A stretch of 64,000 nucleotides of DNA from Clostridium sp. SY8519 (GCF_000270305.1 NC_015737.1:2294501-2358500); one strand, 5' to 3'. Counted from the stretch's first letter, positions 34,565 through 44,263 are shown. Translations and numbers: made by a program. The notes: generated by a model from the sequence alone, not told the origin.

Positions 34565-36640
34565 TTATTTTGTCAGTAAAGACATGATCTGATTGCTGCG
34601 AAGAATGAACTGATTCATCTCTTCCGGTGTCAGCGGATGGTTGCTCATTTTGGCCAGATCATAGATCTGGTGGCAGAAGAGAGGCGTATGTTCGGAATCT
34701 TCGTGATCCAGGATATACTGAACCAGCGGATTGCTCAGATTCAGGGTCAGGGTCTCCGGCGCGTTGTACATGGAAGGATTCATGCCGTCCATATTGTACA
34801 TCCGCATCATATCCATCATGCGGTGGCCTTCTTCGGAGACAGTCATGACCGCAGCCAGATCCGCGTCTTTTAACTTCTCTACAGCTACTTCCAGGTGTTC
34901 GTTGTCCAGGGCAGTGCGGAAGGTTTTCTGAAGCTGCTCCAGTGCTTTTTTTGCATCTTCTTCCGACAGGTCCTCTTTCAGGGCGCCGGTTACGTCCGCG
35001 TCGATCCGTTTGAAGGTGTAGCGTTCGTTTCTGCGCTCCAGCTGTGTAATAAAGGAAGCGTCGATATCGGAATCCAGAATCACCGCGTTCATATCATGCT
35101 CTTTGAACATCCGGATATACTGTCCCTGCTGGTTGCGGTCGGTGACATAGTAAACGGTTTCCTTTTCCGGCTCTTTTGCTGTGTCTTCGTCCTTGGCGTC
35201 TTTTGCGCTGCCGTCTGCGGAAGCATCCTCTGTCTGCTTGTCTTCGGCACCGGTATCCCCCGGTTTCACCAGAAGTTCCGGCAGTGTAAGATAATGATCG
35301 TTGATATCCTTAAAGAGGATGTAGTCATTCATCTTGTCACAGAATTTCTCGTCTTTCAGGCAGCCGTATTTGATAAAGGGACTGATATCATCCCAGTATT
35401 TCTCGTAGTTTTCCTTTTCGGTTTTGCACAGGCCGATGAGTTTGTCCGCAACTTTCTTCGTAATATACTCACTGATTTTGTTTACAAAACCGTCATTCTG
35501 CAGGGCGCTTCGGGATACGTTCAGCGGCAGGTCCGGGCAGTCAATGACGCCTTTTAACAGCATCAGGAAATCAGGGATGACTTCTTTGATGTTGTCGGCG
35601 ATGAATACCTGGTTGTTGTAAAGCTTGATGGTTCCTTCCGCTGCCTCATACTGCAGGTTGATTTTCGGGAAGTAGAGGATGCCCTTCAGGTTAAACGGAT
35701 AATCCATGTTCAGATGAATCCAGAACAGGGGCTCTTTATAATCGTGGAATACCTTGCGGTAGAATTCCTTATAGTCATCCTCCGTGCATTCGCTGGGATT
35801 TTTGGTCCAGAGAGGGTGAATGTCATTTAACGGAACCGGGCGTTTGAGAATTTTGAGTTTTTCGGTGCGGGGGGAGACTTCTACGATTTCCTTTTCACCG
35901 TTTTCGTTCTCTTTTTCTTCTGTTTTCGCCTCTTCTACGATGGTTTCAATGACAGTATCCTTATCGGTCTTTTCTTCCGGAAGGATGGTCTCATATTCCG
36001 GTTCCGCGTTTTCCTTCTGCAGATAGATGGGGGTAGGCATAAAGGAACAGTATTTCTCGATAACTTCCCGGAGACGGTATTCGTTGCAGAATTCCAGGCA
36101 GTCTTCGTTCAGGAAAAGGGTGATGCAGGTGCCGACTTCCCCGCGGCTGCCGTCGGTCATGTCAAATTCCGTGCCGCCGTCGCAGGACCAGTGTACCGGT
36201 ACCGCGTCTTTTTTGTAAGACAGGGAATCGATGTGTACTTCATCGGCTACCATGAAGGCAGAGTAAAAGCCTAAGCCGAAGTGACCGATAATCTGGTCAT
36301 TGGAATCCTTGTCTTTGTATTTTTCCAGAAATTCGGTGGCGCCGGAAAAAGCGATCTGGTTAATGTATTCGGAGACTTCTTCCGCGTCCATGCCCAGACC
36401 GTTATCTGTGAATTTCAGAGTCTTTTCTTCCGGATTGAAGGTCACATGAATGGCCGGTTCATAATCATCCGGCAGTTCATATTCACTCATAAGATCCAGC
36501 TTTTTTAATTTTGTAATGGCGTCGCATCCGTTGGAGATCAGCTCACGAACAAAAATGTCGTGATCGGAATAGAGCCATTTTTTGATTACGGGGAAAATAT
36601 TGTTGCTGTCAATCGACAGGCTGCCATGTACTGCTGCCAT
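34565..36640 (-). CDS. htpG: Hsp90-family chaperone HtpG with charged linkers
   Basis: The product has 691 residues, longer than the roughly 620 of E. coli HtpG. ATG 36640 follows AAAGGAG; the in-frame extension upstream covers the promoter and operators and is not coding. The GHKL ATPase domain is clear (ELISNGCDAI, TDNGLGMD, GHFGLGFYSAFM). Two Glu/Lys/Asp-rich insertions stand out: residues about 218-255, at the N/middle-domain junction, and about 460-495. The first matches the position of the charged linker of eukaryotic Hsp90. It is an ATP-dependent cytoplasmic folding chaperone. Two CIRCE-like operators at the promoter suggest HrcA control. Confidence 0.95.
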   Translation of the reverse strand: MAAVHGSLSIDSNNIFPVIKKWLYSDHDIFVRELISNGCDAITKLKKLDLMSEYELPDDYEPAIHVTFNPEEKTLKFTDNGLGMDAEEVSEYINQIAFSGATEFLEKYKDKDSNDQIIGHFGLGFYSAFMVADEVHIDSLSYKKDAVPVHWSCDGGTEFDMTDGSRGEVGTCITLFLNEDCLEFCNEYRLREVIEKYCSFMPTPIYLQKENAEPEYETILPEEKTDKDTVIETIVEEAKTEEKENENGEKEIVEVSPRTEKLKILKRPVPLNDIHPLWTKNPSECTEDDYKEFYRKVFHDYKEPLFWIHLNMDYPFNLKGILYFPKINLQYEAAEGTIKLYNNQVFIADNIKEVIPDFLMLLKGVIDCPDLPLNVSRSALQNDGFVNKISEYITKKVADKLIGLCKTEKENYEKYWDDISPFIKYGCLKDEKFCDKMNDYILFKDINDHYLTLPELLVKPGDTGAEDKQTEDASADGSAKDAKDEDTAKEPEKETVYYVTDRNQQGQYIRMFKEHDMNAVILDSDIDASFITQLERRNERYTFKRIDADVTGALKEDLSEEDAKKALEQLQKTFRTALDNEHLEVAVEKLKDADLAAVMTVSEEGHRMMDMMRMYNMDGMNPSMYNAPETLTLNLSNPLVQYILDHEDSEHTPLFCHQIYDLAKMSNHPLTPEEMNQFILRSNQIMSLLTK

Positions 36641-36675
36641 GTTTGTATGTTCACTCCTTTGAAATCGAAAATATT

Positions 36676-36702
36676 TTAGCACTCTAACGTACTGTTTGCT
36701 AA
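36676..36702. promoter_or_regulatory. CIRCE-like operator overlapping the htpG transcription start
   Basis: TTAGCACTC, nine bases, then GTTTGCTAA. The left half is perfect for the CIRCE consensus TTAGCACTC-N9-GAGTGCTAA; the right half matches 7 of 9. It begins 5 bp downstream of the -10 box. Confidence 0.75.
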
Positions 36703-36707
36703 CAAAT

Positions 36708-36736
36708 ATCATACGACGAAACCGGAAAGAAGTCAA
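36708..36736 (-). promoter_or_regulatory. htpG promoter
   Basis: Minus-strand TTGACT (36731-36736) and TATGAT (36708-36713) with a 17-bp spacer, lying exactly between the two CIRCE-like operators. Confidence 0.85.
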
Positions 36737-36743
36737 CCGAATT

Positions 36744-36770
36744 TTAGCACTCAGATAAAAAGAGTGCCAA
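36744..36770. promoter_or_regulatory. CIRCE operator upstream of the htpG -35 box
   Basis: TTAGCACTC, nine bases, then GAGTGCCAA. It differs from the HrcA consensus at one position and lies 8 bp upstream of the -35 box. Confidence 0.9.
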
Positions 36771-36855
36771 AAACAGGAGAAAAACCCAAAGGACATGATT
36801 CACGGCGCAGGCAGATACATGTCTCAGGGCGCTTCCGGGCATGGCGTCCACAGAA

Positions 36856-38283
36856 TCAGGACATGGCATCCAGATAAAAGGAGAGAAGCAGATGGAAATA
36901 TTCATCCGGATTTTCAAAGTCAATGCCGGTCAGCCCCAGGATCCGATCGATGCGGTAAAGCAGCGTGCTTCGGTGGATATAAAGACTGCGGGCGGTTTCG
37001 GTGGCATTGCACCGGCAGGTGAGGTAACAATGCAGGGTATGGCTCAGTTCCGTATGGTGTGTCTGATCATAGGTTTTCAGAACAGAGAGCGCAGGATGCC
37101 GCAGATCCGTCACGGAATGCTCCTGCAGCAGAGTCAGCAGATAGGGAAGCAAAGCGGACGGAAAGTCCTGAATGGCACCCGGTATTTTTGGCGCATATTC
37201 TGCCGCAATGGAAGCCGCGCGAAACTCATCCGGGAGCTGTGCGGGACGGCGAAAGGAAGGACTGGCACCGGCACAGTACCGGACACTGGTCAGAAGATCC
37301 GTGAATTCTCTGCGAAAGGGCGTCTGGTCGGTCAGATCGTGATTCACCAGTTCCAGGAGGTGGTTCTGATAAAACAGGACAAAGGCAGCAGGATGGATTG
37401 CCTCCAGATGATGAAACAGAACCGTTGGGGGAAAAGTGCTGCTCTCCAGCGGTTTTAATACGTACAGGGTCAGCCGGTCGCCGGAAGACCAGCCGAAGCT
37501 GCGCAGGCGCAGATCGATCTGCCGGGGATCTGTCTGTTCCCCATTCAGGATATCCAGAAACAGGCCGGCTTTCTGTGTATGCTCTTTCGTGGAACGATTG
37601 CGGGCAAGCCAGCGGCAGAGCAGCTCGGCCAGCTGCCCGTGGAGATCTGTCTGGCCTTCGGTATAGGTATTGTCGGCCGAATCGGCAATGAGCCACCCGG
37701 CGTGCAGACCGCCGGTAAAGAGATTGGAGACGATGGCGCTGCCGACAGCGGGAACAGAAACCGGATAGGCAGGAAGGTCCGGTTTCCGGATGCTGCTGCT
37801 TTGATTCAGGGCCTGAAGCGCGGGCAGGGGAAGCATGCGGGTGCGCAGCAGGTCTTTGAGCTGCGGATGGGCGGACAGGATGGTATCCGGAGCGAAGAAA
37901 GCCCGCATGTAGAAGGTTGCGTCCGCGAAAATCATCAGATGATGGGTGATCATGGAAAACTGCTTCATCAGTTTCTCAATGGAACAGTCGGCTTCTATGG
38001 CCTGGAGCATTTGATTTTCACAGTCATTATAGTAGTCAAAGGCGTCCAGGATGCGGTTCAGGATTTCGTTGACATCGTCACAGTGCAGCGTCAGGATGTC
38101 ATTTCCGTTGGAGCAGACGATTTTTTCCTCTTCCATGGGCATCAGGTAAACGGTGGAGGAAGAGAAGCGGAGCTGCTCGGAAAAAAGCCGTACATTCTGT
38201 ATGATGCATTTGCCGTTCTGAATCTCCGGTTCCGGGGAATAGTCCCGGAGCCAGTCCTTGAGAATCCACATACTAAGCTTCAT
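36856..38283 (-). CDS. PucR/CdaR-type transcriptional regulator
   Basis: The product has 475 residues, with ATG 38283 behind AGGGAGGG. The C-terminal PucR-type helix-turn-helix is visible in the last 60 residues (CNATETARSLYIHRSTLLYRIDRI). The N-terminal two-thirds is a mixed α/β region with GAF-like stretches and no catalytic motif, probably a sensor domain. Such regulators often control neighbouring catabolic genes. It diverges from the URO-D family gene at 38431, so that gene is the likely target. The ligand is unknown. Confidence 0.8.
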   Translation of the reverse strand: MKLSMWILKDWLRDYSPEPEIQNGKCIIQNVRLFSEQLRFSSSTVYLMPMEEEKIVCSNGNDILTLHCDDVNEILNRILDAFDYYNDCENQMLQAIEADCSIEKLMKQFSMITHHLMIFADATFYMRAFFAPDTILSAHPQLKDLLRTRMLPLPALQALNQSSSIRKPDLPAYPVSVPAVGSAIVSNLFTGGLHAGWLIADSADNTYTEGQTDLHGQLAELLCRWLARNRSTKEHTQKAGLFLDILNGEQTDPRQIDLRLRSFGWSSGDRLTLYVLKPLESSTFPPTVLFHHLEAIHPAAFVLFYQNHLLELVNHDLTDQTPFRREFTDLLTSVRYCAGASPSFRRPAQLPDEFRAASIAAEYAPKIPGAIQDFPSALLPYLLTLLQEHSVTDLRHPALSVLKTYDQTHHTELSHTLHCYLTCRCNATETARSLYIHRSTLLYRIDRILGLTGIDFENPDEYFHLLLSFYLDAMS

Positions 38284-38430
38284 AAGTCCCTCCCTGACAA
38301 GCGGAATATTCTTTCATACAATTTGTAGGAATAACAGATAAATATTTCCTGCAGTTTTACTATATCACAGGATGCATTTGTCAGTAAATTGTGTAATGAT
38401 AGAAGCAGGAAAAAGAAGGAGGAAACGCCT

Positions 38431-39540
38431 ATGAACGCAATGGAGAAATTTCAGAAAATGCTGAGCCTTACCCCTTATCAGGACCGGACGGAAATCCCGG
38501 TATTCCCCATGATGCTAGTGACTTACGCGGCCATGGCGAAGGGAATTACCCAGGCGGATACCATCCGCAGCGCGGATAAGTGGATAGAAGCAATGCAGCA
38601 GGCCTGGGAGATCATCGGCAAGCCGGACTGCGCGATGCCCATGTATCCGGGGGATACGGTTTTTATCATGGGACTGCCTGCCCGTGTACCCGGAAAAGAG
38701 CTGGGGGAGAACGAGCTTTACCAGTTTGTGGAAACGCCGTTTTTCGAGGATCAGGAAGAGTATAAGAAAATCATGACTATGGGCTGGCAGGCCTGGCAGG
38801 GAATGTACCTGTGCAGGATCCAGAATCCGCCGTTTACCAGTCCGGAACAGCTGATGGCCAGATTCGGAGAAATGGGCCAGAATCTGGGAAAAACCATCGG
38901 TTTTCTGTACCGGAACGGTGTGGTGCCGATCTTTGAAGGGGCGACGGCACCGATTTTTGATACCCTGTCCATGGCGCGGTCCATGGAAGAATTTATTTAT
39001 GATCTGTTTGATGTGCCGGGGGATATCATGGATATTCTGAACAAATACCAGCCGCTGGCGGACGAGGCGACGATTCAGCAGATCAAGGGGAACGGCGGTT
39101 CCCGCGTGGGCTGCTTTGCCATGCGTTCTTCTGCGACGTTCCTGTCTCCGGACATGTTTGAGGAATTTGCGTGGCCTGCGTTGAAAGGCATGATTGAACG
39201 CTTCCATCAGGCAGGACTGACTACAATTCTGCATGCAGACGGCAACTGGCTGCCGATGATGGAATTCTTCACGCAGCTGCCGAAAGGAAGCGTCCACATC
39301 GAGCTGGATGGCGCCACAGATATAGAAAAGGCCTATGAGATTCTGGACGGAAGCCAGAGTATCCGGGGGGATGTCCCGGCCACTCTGCTGTGCTACGGAA
39401 GTGAGGCGGAAGTGGCAGAGTATTGCGAAAAACTGATTTATATGGGCAGAAAAGGCGGATTTATGCTGGGTTCCGGATGTGAAGTGCCGATGAACGCGAA
39501 ACCGGAAAATATCAAGGCAATGATCGATTCTGTTCGATAA
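38431..39540 (+). CDS. Uroporphyrinogen decarboxylase (URO-D) family protein, methyltransferase-like
   Basis: The product has 369 residues. ATG 38431 follows AGGAGG; the frame extends upstream without a ribosome site. It has a TIM-barrel URO-D fold with segments LYRNGVVPIFEGATAPIFD, TILHADGNWLPMM and LGSGCEVPMNAKPEN, the last being typical of corrinoid/CoM methyltransferase-like members. True haem URO-D residues (RQAGRY) are absent, so it is not HemE. The His and Cys of HADGNW and GSGCE could bind zinc. No corrinoid protein or partner methyltransferase is adjacent. It is probably regulated by the divergent PucR-type gene. Confidence 0.85.
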   Translation: MNAMEKFQKMLSLTPYQDRTEIPVFPMMLVTYAAMAKGITQADTIRSADKWIEAMQQAWEIIGKPDCAMPMYPGDTVFIMGLPARVPGKELGENELYQFVETPFFEDQEEYKKIMTMGWQAWQGMYLCRIQNPPFTSPEQLMARFGEMGQNLGKTIGFLYRNGVVPIFEGATAPIFDTLSMARSMEEFIYDLFDVPGDIMDILNKYQPLADEATIQQIKGNGGSRVGCFAMRSSATFLSPDMFEEFAWPALKGMIERFHQAGLTTILHADGNWLPMMEFFTQLPKGSVHIELDGATDIEKAYEILDGSQSIRGDVPATLLCYGSEAEVAEYCEKLIYMGRKGGFMLGSGCEVPMNAKPENIKAMIDSVR

Positions 39541-39565
39541 AAAACTTCAGAAAGTAAGTAAATGG

Positions 39566-39601
39566 AAAAGGGGAAGACCGTGTCTGCGGCCTTCCCCTTT
39601 T
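39566..39601. terminator. Bidirectional Rho-independent terminator
   Basis: The stem AAAAGGGGAAG (39566-39576) pairs with CTTCCCCTTTT (39591-39601). It serves the URO-D gene and the convergent activase gene. Confidence 0.88.
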
Positions 39602-39668
39602 CACGGCTTCCGGCAGGAATTTCCTGCCGGAGTTCTGCCGATCCGCAGAAAGGATATTTCCTGCGGGA

Positions 39669-42600
39669 TCAGTGTGCACTGTTTTGCTGCTGTTTTTTCT
39701 TTTCGATATTGCGCTGCGCAGTGGTCAGCATCAGCTTGATACGGTTCAGCTGGTTAACTTCGCTGGCACCCGGGTCAAAATCGATGGCGACAATATTGGA
39801 GTCCGGATACTCAGACCGCACTTTTTTGATGACTCCCTTGCCAACGATGTGGTTCGGCAGGCAGCCGAAGGGCTGGCAGCATACGATGTTGTTGACGCCG
39901 TGGTTGATCAGCTCGATCATTTCACCGGTCAGGAACCAGCCTTCGCCGGTCTGATTTCCTGCGGATACGATGTCGGCAGATCCCCGGGCCGTGTCATAGA
40001 TGCTGGCCGGCGGATCGAAATGCACGCTGTCTGCCAGGGCTTTATGGGCAGCGCCCCGGAGTTTCTCGATGGCCCAGATTCCCAGGTTAGCCTTGCGTTT
40101 TGCGGCTTTGCTGAAGCCCAGGTTATCGGTCTTGAAATTGTTATTATAGAAACAGTACAGGAAGAAGTCCAGAAAATCCGGAACGACCGCTTCCGCGCCT
40201 TCCTGTTCAATCAGTTCTGCCAGGTGGTTGTTTGCCAGCGGCATGAATTTTACCAGGATTTCTCCTACAATACCGACTTTCGGTTTTTCGATATTTTTTC
40301 GTTCGATATGGTCAAAATCCCGTACCATTTCCCGGCAGAAGCGTTTGTAGGTCCTGTGGGACAGCCACTTCTTATCCTGGCAGAGGAATTTGTTGATGCG
40401 TCTGAGCCATTTCTGGTGCATCTTGTCTGTGGTTCCCGGTACTGCCTCGTACGGGCGTGTGGCGTTGATGACACGCATCAGGATATCGCCGAACACACAG
40501 CCATAGACGGCCTTCTGGGCCATGGGCAGGGTAAAGGAAAAGCCCGGATTCTTTTCTAAGTCGGACAGATTCAGGGAAATTACCGGAATCTGCGGATAGC
40601 CGGCCTTTTTCAGCGCCCGGCGTATGAAACCGACGTAATTGGACGCCCGGCAGCCGCCGCCGGTCTGTGTCATGATAATGGCCAGACGGTCTGTGTCATA
40701 TTTGCCGGATTCCACGGCGGCCAGCATCTGTCCCACAACGATCAGGGACGGATAGCAGGCGTCATTGTTCACATATTTCAGGCCGGTGTCCACCGCTTCT
40801 TTGGTATCGTTGTCCAGTACCACCACATTGTAGCCGCAGGAGCGGAAGGCCGGTCCCAGGATATCGAAGTGGATCGGCGACAGCTGCGGCGCGATGATGG
40901 TATATCCTTCGGCGCGCATTTCTTCGGTGAAAAGTACCCGGTTGTGGTTGGTGGGCACAAGGTCCCGTTTGGTCGGATGCTTTTCCCGGGTGCGGATGGC
41001 CGCAATCAGGGAACGGATTCGTATCCGGGCTGCACCTAAGTTGTTTACCTCATCGATTTTCAGGCAGGTGTAGATCTTGCCGGACTGGGTCAGGATATCG
41101 CTGACCATGTCGGTGGTGATGGCGTCCAGACCGCAGCCGAAGGAATTTAACTGGATCAGATCCAGGTTATCCGTTGTCTTGACATAATTGGCGGCGGCAT
41201 ACAGGCGGGAGTGGTACATCCATTGATCCAGAACCACCAGGGGCCGTTCCACCTGGTGCAGATGGGAGACGGAATCCTCTGTCAGAACAGCAAATCCATA
41301 GGAGGTAATCAGTTCCGGAATGCCATGGTTGATTTCCGGATCAATATGATAGGGGCGTCCCGCGAGCACGATGCCGCGCCGGTGGTTGTCTTTCAGCCAC
41401 TGGATGGTTTCCTCGCCTTTTTTCCGCATATCATCCCGGGCACTGGCCATTTCTGCCCAGCCGGCTTCCACGGCTTTGGCGGTTTCGTGCTCCGGAATGC
41501 CGAATTCCTCTTTCATGACGATTTTCAGGCGGTCCCGAATGGTGTCAAGATCCGCGAAGGACATGAAGGGATTGTGGAATTCGATCTGTCCGCTGGTGAT
41601 TTCCTCTACGTTGTTTTTGATATTTTCCGCGTAGGATGTCACGATCGGGCAGTTGTAGTTGTTGCTGGCTTCCGGAAATTCCTTGCGCTCATAAGGAATG
41701 CAGGGGTAGAAGATCCGTGTGATGCCGTGGTTGATCAGCCACTGGATGTGTCCGTGGGTGATCTTTGCCGGATAGCATTCGGACTCGCTGGGAATGGATT
41801 CTATTCCCAGTTCGTAGGTTTTGCGGGTGGACTGTGGCGACAGAATCAGCTGGAATTTCAACTCTTTGAAAAATACAGCCCAGAAGGGGTAGTTTTCATA
41901 TAAATTCAGCGCCCGGGGCATACCGATGACACCCCGTGCCGCCTCTTCTTTTTTCAGCGGCTTGTAGCGGAAAATCCGCTTTAATTTGTATTCAAACAGG
42001 TTTGGAACTTCTTCCTTTTTCACTGTTTCGCCCAGCCCCCGTTCGCAGCGGTTGCCGGTGATGTAGTGACGGCCGTCGCTGAACCGGTTGATGGTCAGCA
42101 GACAGTTGTTGGTACACTTGCCGCAGCGTTTCAGGTCGGAATGGAAGGTCAGATGCTCGATTTCATCAATGGTAAGCATCTGGGTCTGATGTCCCTCTTC
42201 GTAGCGGTCCCGTGCGATTAACGCGGCGCCGAAGGCGCCCATGATTCCGGCAATATCCGGACGAATTGCCCTGCAGCCGGAGATGAGCTCAAAACTGCGG
42301 AAGACCGCATCATTGTAGAAGGTTCCGCCTTGTACCACTACATTTTTGCCAAGCTGGGAAGCGTCGGTCAGTTTGATGACTTTAAAAAGGGCATTTTTGA
42401 TGACAGAGTATGCCAGGCCGGCGGAAATGTCTGCCACGGAAGCGCCTTCCTTCTGAGCCTGTTTTACCTTTGAGTTCATAAATACGGTACAGCGTGTGCC
42501 CAGATCGATGGGATGCTCGGCAAATAAGGCTTCTTTGGCAAAATCTTCTACCTTATAATTCAGGGATTTAGCAAAGGTCTCGATAAAAGAGCCGCATCCG

Positions 42601-43946
42601 GCAGAGCATGCCTCGTTCAGCATAACATTGTCGACGGTATTGTTTTTGATTTTGATGCATTTCATATCCTGTCCGCCGATGTCCAGGATGCAGTCCACAT
42701 CAGGATCAAAGAAGGCGGCAGCGGTGTAGTGGGCGATGGTCTCCACTTCCCCTTCGTCCAGACGGAACGCTTCTTTTACCAGAGCCTCGCCATAGCCGGT
42801 GGAGCAGGAGTATACGATCTGCGCGTCTGCCGGCAGCTGCTGATGAATCTCGCGGATGGCGCGGATGGAGGTGTCAATGGGGCTGCCGTTGTTGTTGCTG
42901 TAAAAGGAATAGAGCAGGGTGCCGTCTTCTCCGACCAGGGCAACCTTGGTGGTGGTGGAACCTGCGTCGATCCCCAGATAGCAGCGGCCTTTGTAAGTGG
43001 AAAGATCTCCTTTCTTTACAGTGGCTCCTGCGTGCCGCTGGATAAATTCCTCGTATTCGGCAGAATCCCGGAACAGAGGGTCCATCCGGGCGACTTCAAA
43101 TTCCATATGAAGCTCGCCGGTTAATTTCTCCAGTAAAGCGCTGAGCTGCAGGGCATTGTCCCGGTTGTAGTTCAACGCGGAGCCTTTGGCGGCAAAAAGA
43201 TGGGAATCCTCCGGCACGATGGTATGCTCTTCGTCCAGCTTTAGGGTGCGGATAAAAGCTTCTTTCAGTTCCGGAAGAAAATGCAGGGGACCGCCCAGAA
43301 AAGCCACATGACCGCGGATAGGTTTTCCGCAGGCCAGGCCGCTGATGGTCTGGTTTACAACTGCCTGAAAAATAGAGGCAGCCAGATCCTCTTTGGAGGC
43401 GCCTTCATTAATCAGGGGCTGAATGTCTGATTTTGCAAATACGCCGCAGCGGGCGGCAATCGGGTAGATCGCGTTGTAATGCTTGGCATATTCATTCAGG
43501 CCGGAGGCGTCCGTCTGCAGAAGGGATGCCATCTGGTCGATGAAGGAGCCGGTTCCTCCGGCGCATACACCGTTCATACGCTGCTCCACGTTTCCGTTTT
43601 CAAAATAAATGATTTTGGCGTCTTCGCCGCCCAGTTCGATGGCCACATCAGTCTGCGGCGCGTCATGTTCCAGCGCGGTGGATACGGCAACCACTTCCTG
43701 GATGAAGTCCACACCCAGGTGTTTTGCCAGGGTAAGGCCGCCGGAACCGGTGATCATCGGGCAGATGAGCACGTCCCCGGTTTTCTCATAGGCTTCTTTC
43801 AGCAGGTGGGAGAGGGCCTCCCGGATGTTGGCATAATGCCTCTGGTAGTCTGCGAAGATCAGATGATCTGCTTCATCCAGCAGGGCTATTTTGACTGTGG
43901 TAGATCCGATATCGATACCAAGCTTGTAAATCTTGTTGTTTTCCAT
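39669..43946 (-). CDS. Large 2-hydroxyacyl-CoA dehydratase activase-related protein
   Basis: The product has 1425 residues. It has two BadF/HgdC-type ASKHA ATPase modules in tandem (about 8-275, starting LGIDIGSTTVKIAL with cluster Cys128 in GVCAGGTGSF; and about 322-590, starting LGIDAGSTTTKVAL with Cys near 445 in EACSAGCGSF). A DUF2229-type region follows (about 660-880), then a C-terminal dehydratase-like region (about 1000-1400) containing QTGGGCRASNY. The fused form is common in clostridia as a stand-alone gene. Activases use ATP to push a low-potential electron into dehydratases; whether this giant does so is unproven. No partner dehydratase subunits are adjacent. Confidence 0.9.
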   Translation of the reverse strand: MENNKIYKLGIDIGSTTVKIALLDEADHLIFADYQRHYANIREALSHLLKEAYEKTGDVLICPMITGSGGLTLAKHLGVDFIQEVVAVSTALEHDAPQTDVAIELGGEDAKIIYFENGNVEQRMNGVCAGGTGSFIDQMASLLQTDASGLNEYAKHYNAIYPIAARCGVFAKSDIQPLINEGASKEDLAASIFQAVVNQTISGLACGKPIRGHVAFLGGPLHFLPELKEAFIRTLKLDEEHTIVPEDSHLFAAKGSALNYNRDNALQLSALLEKLTGELHMEFEVARMDPLFRDSAEYEEFIQRHAGATVKKGDLSTYKGRCYLGIDAGSTTTKVALVGEDGTLLYSFYSNNNGSPIDTSIRAIREIHQQLPADAQIVYSCSTGYGEALVKEAFRLDEGEVETIAHYTAAAFFDPDVDCILDIGGQDMKCIKIKNNTVDNVMLNEACSAGCGSFIETFAKSLNYKVEDFAKEALFAEHPIDLGTRCTVFMNSKVKQAQKEGASVADISAGLAYSVIKNALFKVIKLTDASQLGKNVVVQGGTFYNDAVFRSFELISGCRAIRPDIAGIMGAFGAALIARDRYEEGHQTQMLTIDEIEHLTFHSDLKRCGKCTNNCLLTINRFSDGRHYITGNRCERGLGETVKKEEVPNLFEYKLKRIFRYKPLKKEEAARGVIGMPRALNLYENYPFWAVFFKELKFQLILSPQSTRKTYELGIESIPSESECYPAKITHGHIQWLINHGITRIFYPCIPYERKEFPEASNNYNCPIVTSYAENIKNNVEEITSGQIEFHNPFMSFADLDTIRDRLKIVMKEEFGIPEHETAKAVEAGWAEMASARDDMRKKGEETIQWLKDNHRRGIVLAGRPYHIDPEINHGIPELITSYGFAVLTEDSVSHLHQVERPLVVLDQWMYHSRLYAAANYVKTTDNLDLIQLNSFGCGLDAITTDMVSDILTQSGKIYTCLKIDEVNNLGAARIRIRSLIAAIRTREKHPTKRDLVPTNHNRVLFTEEMRAEGYTIIAPQLSPIHFDILGPAFRSCGYNVVVLDNDTKEAVDTGLKYVNNDACYPSLIVVGQMLAAVESGKYDTDRLAIIMTQTGGGCRASNYVGFIRRALKKAGYPQIPVISLNLSDLEKNPGFSFTLPMAQKAVYGCVFGDILMRVINATRPYEAVPGTTDKMHQKWLRRINKFLCQDKKWLSHRTYKRFCREMVRDFDHIERKNIEKPKVGIVGEILVKFMPLANNHLAELIEQEGAEAVVPDFLDFFLYCFYNNNFKTDNLGFSKAAKRKANLGIWAIEKLRGAAHKALADSVHFDPPASIYDTARGSADIVSAGNQTGEGWFLTGEMIELINHGVNNIVCCQPFGCLPNHIVGKGVIKKVRSEYPDSNIVAIDFDPGASEVNQLNRIKLMLTTAQRNIEKKKQQQNSAH

Positions 43947-44263
43947 TGAATCACCTTTCGTATTTATCTGTATCTGAAACTAACGGTACGCAGGCTGTCT
44001 TTCCGCAGCCTGCGGATTTCTGCAAAAAAATGGATTGGTTCGGTGCAAAAGCACACAAAAAAACTCCACGAAATAACTCATGATATTATACGCCCAACAA
44101 ATTTAAAACACAACATATTAATATAAACTTTATATTTACCGCTAGATCATGTATAGCAGGGCAGTTTGGGCGGGAAAAGTAAAGAAAAACGTCTTTCATT
44201 CCATCGGTGTTTTATGCTACAATGAAATACCGATTAACAGAATAAGTTTTTCAAGGAGCAGAT
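43947..44263. promoter_or_regulatory. Divergent intergenic region, activase / rhomboid-like genes
   Basis: It contains a perfect 9-bp hairpin (43989-43997 with 44006-44014) in the activase leader, an A/T-rich centre, and an extended -10 box (TGC-TACAAT, core 44218-44223) 40 bp before the rhomboid-like ATG. No gene is visible. Confidence 0.6.

Noticed and set aside
36641..36796. N-terminal extension of HtpG by 52 codons
   Set aside because: The extension would translate the promoter and both CIRCE operators; ATG 36640 has a ribosome site and gives the normal HtpG N terminus.
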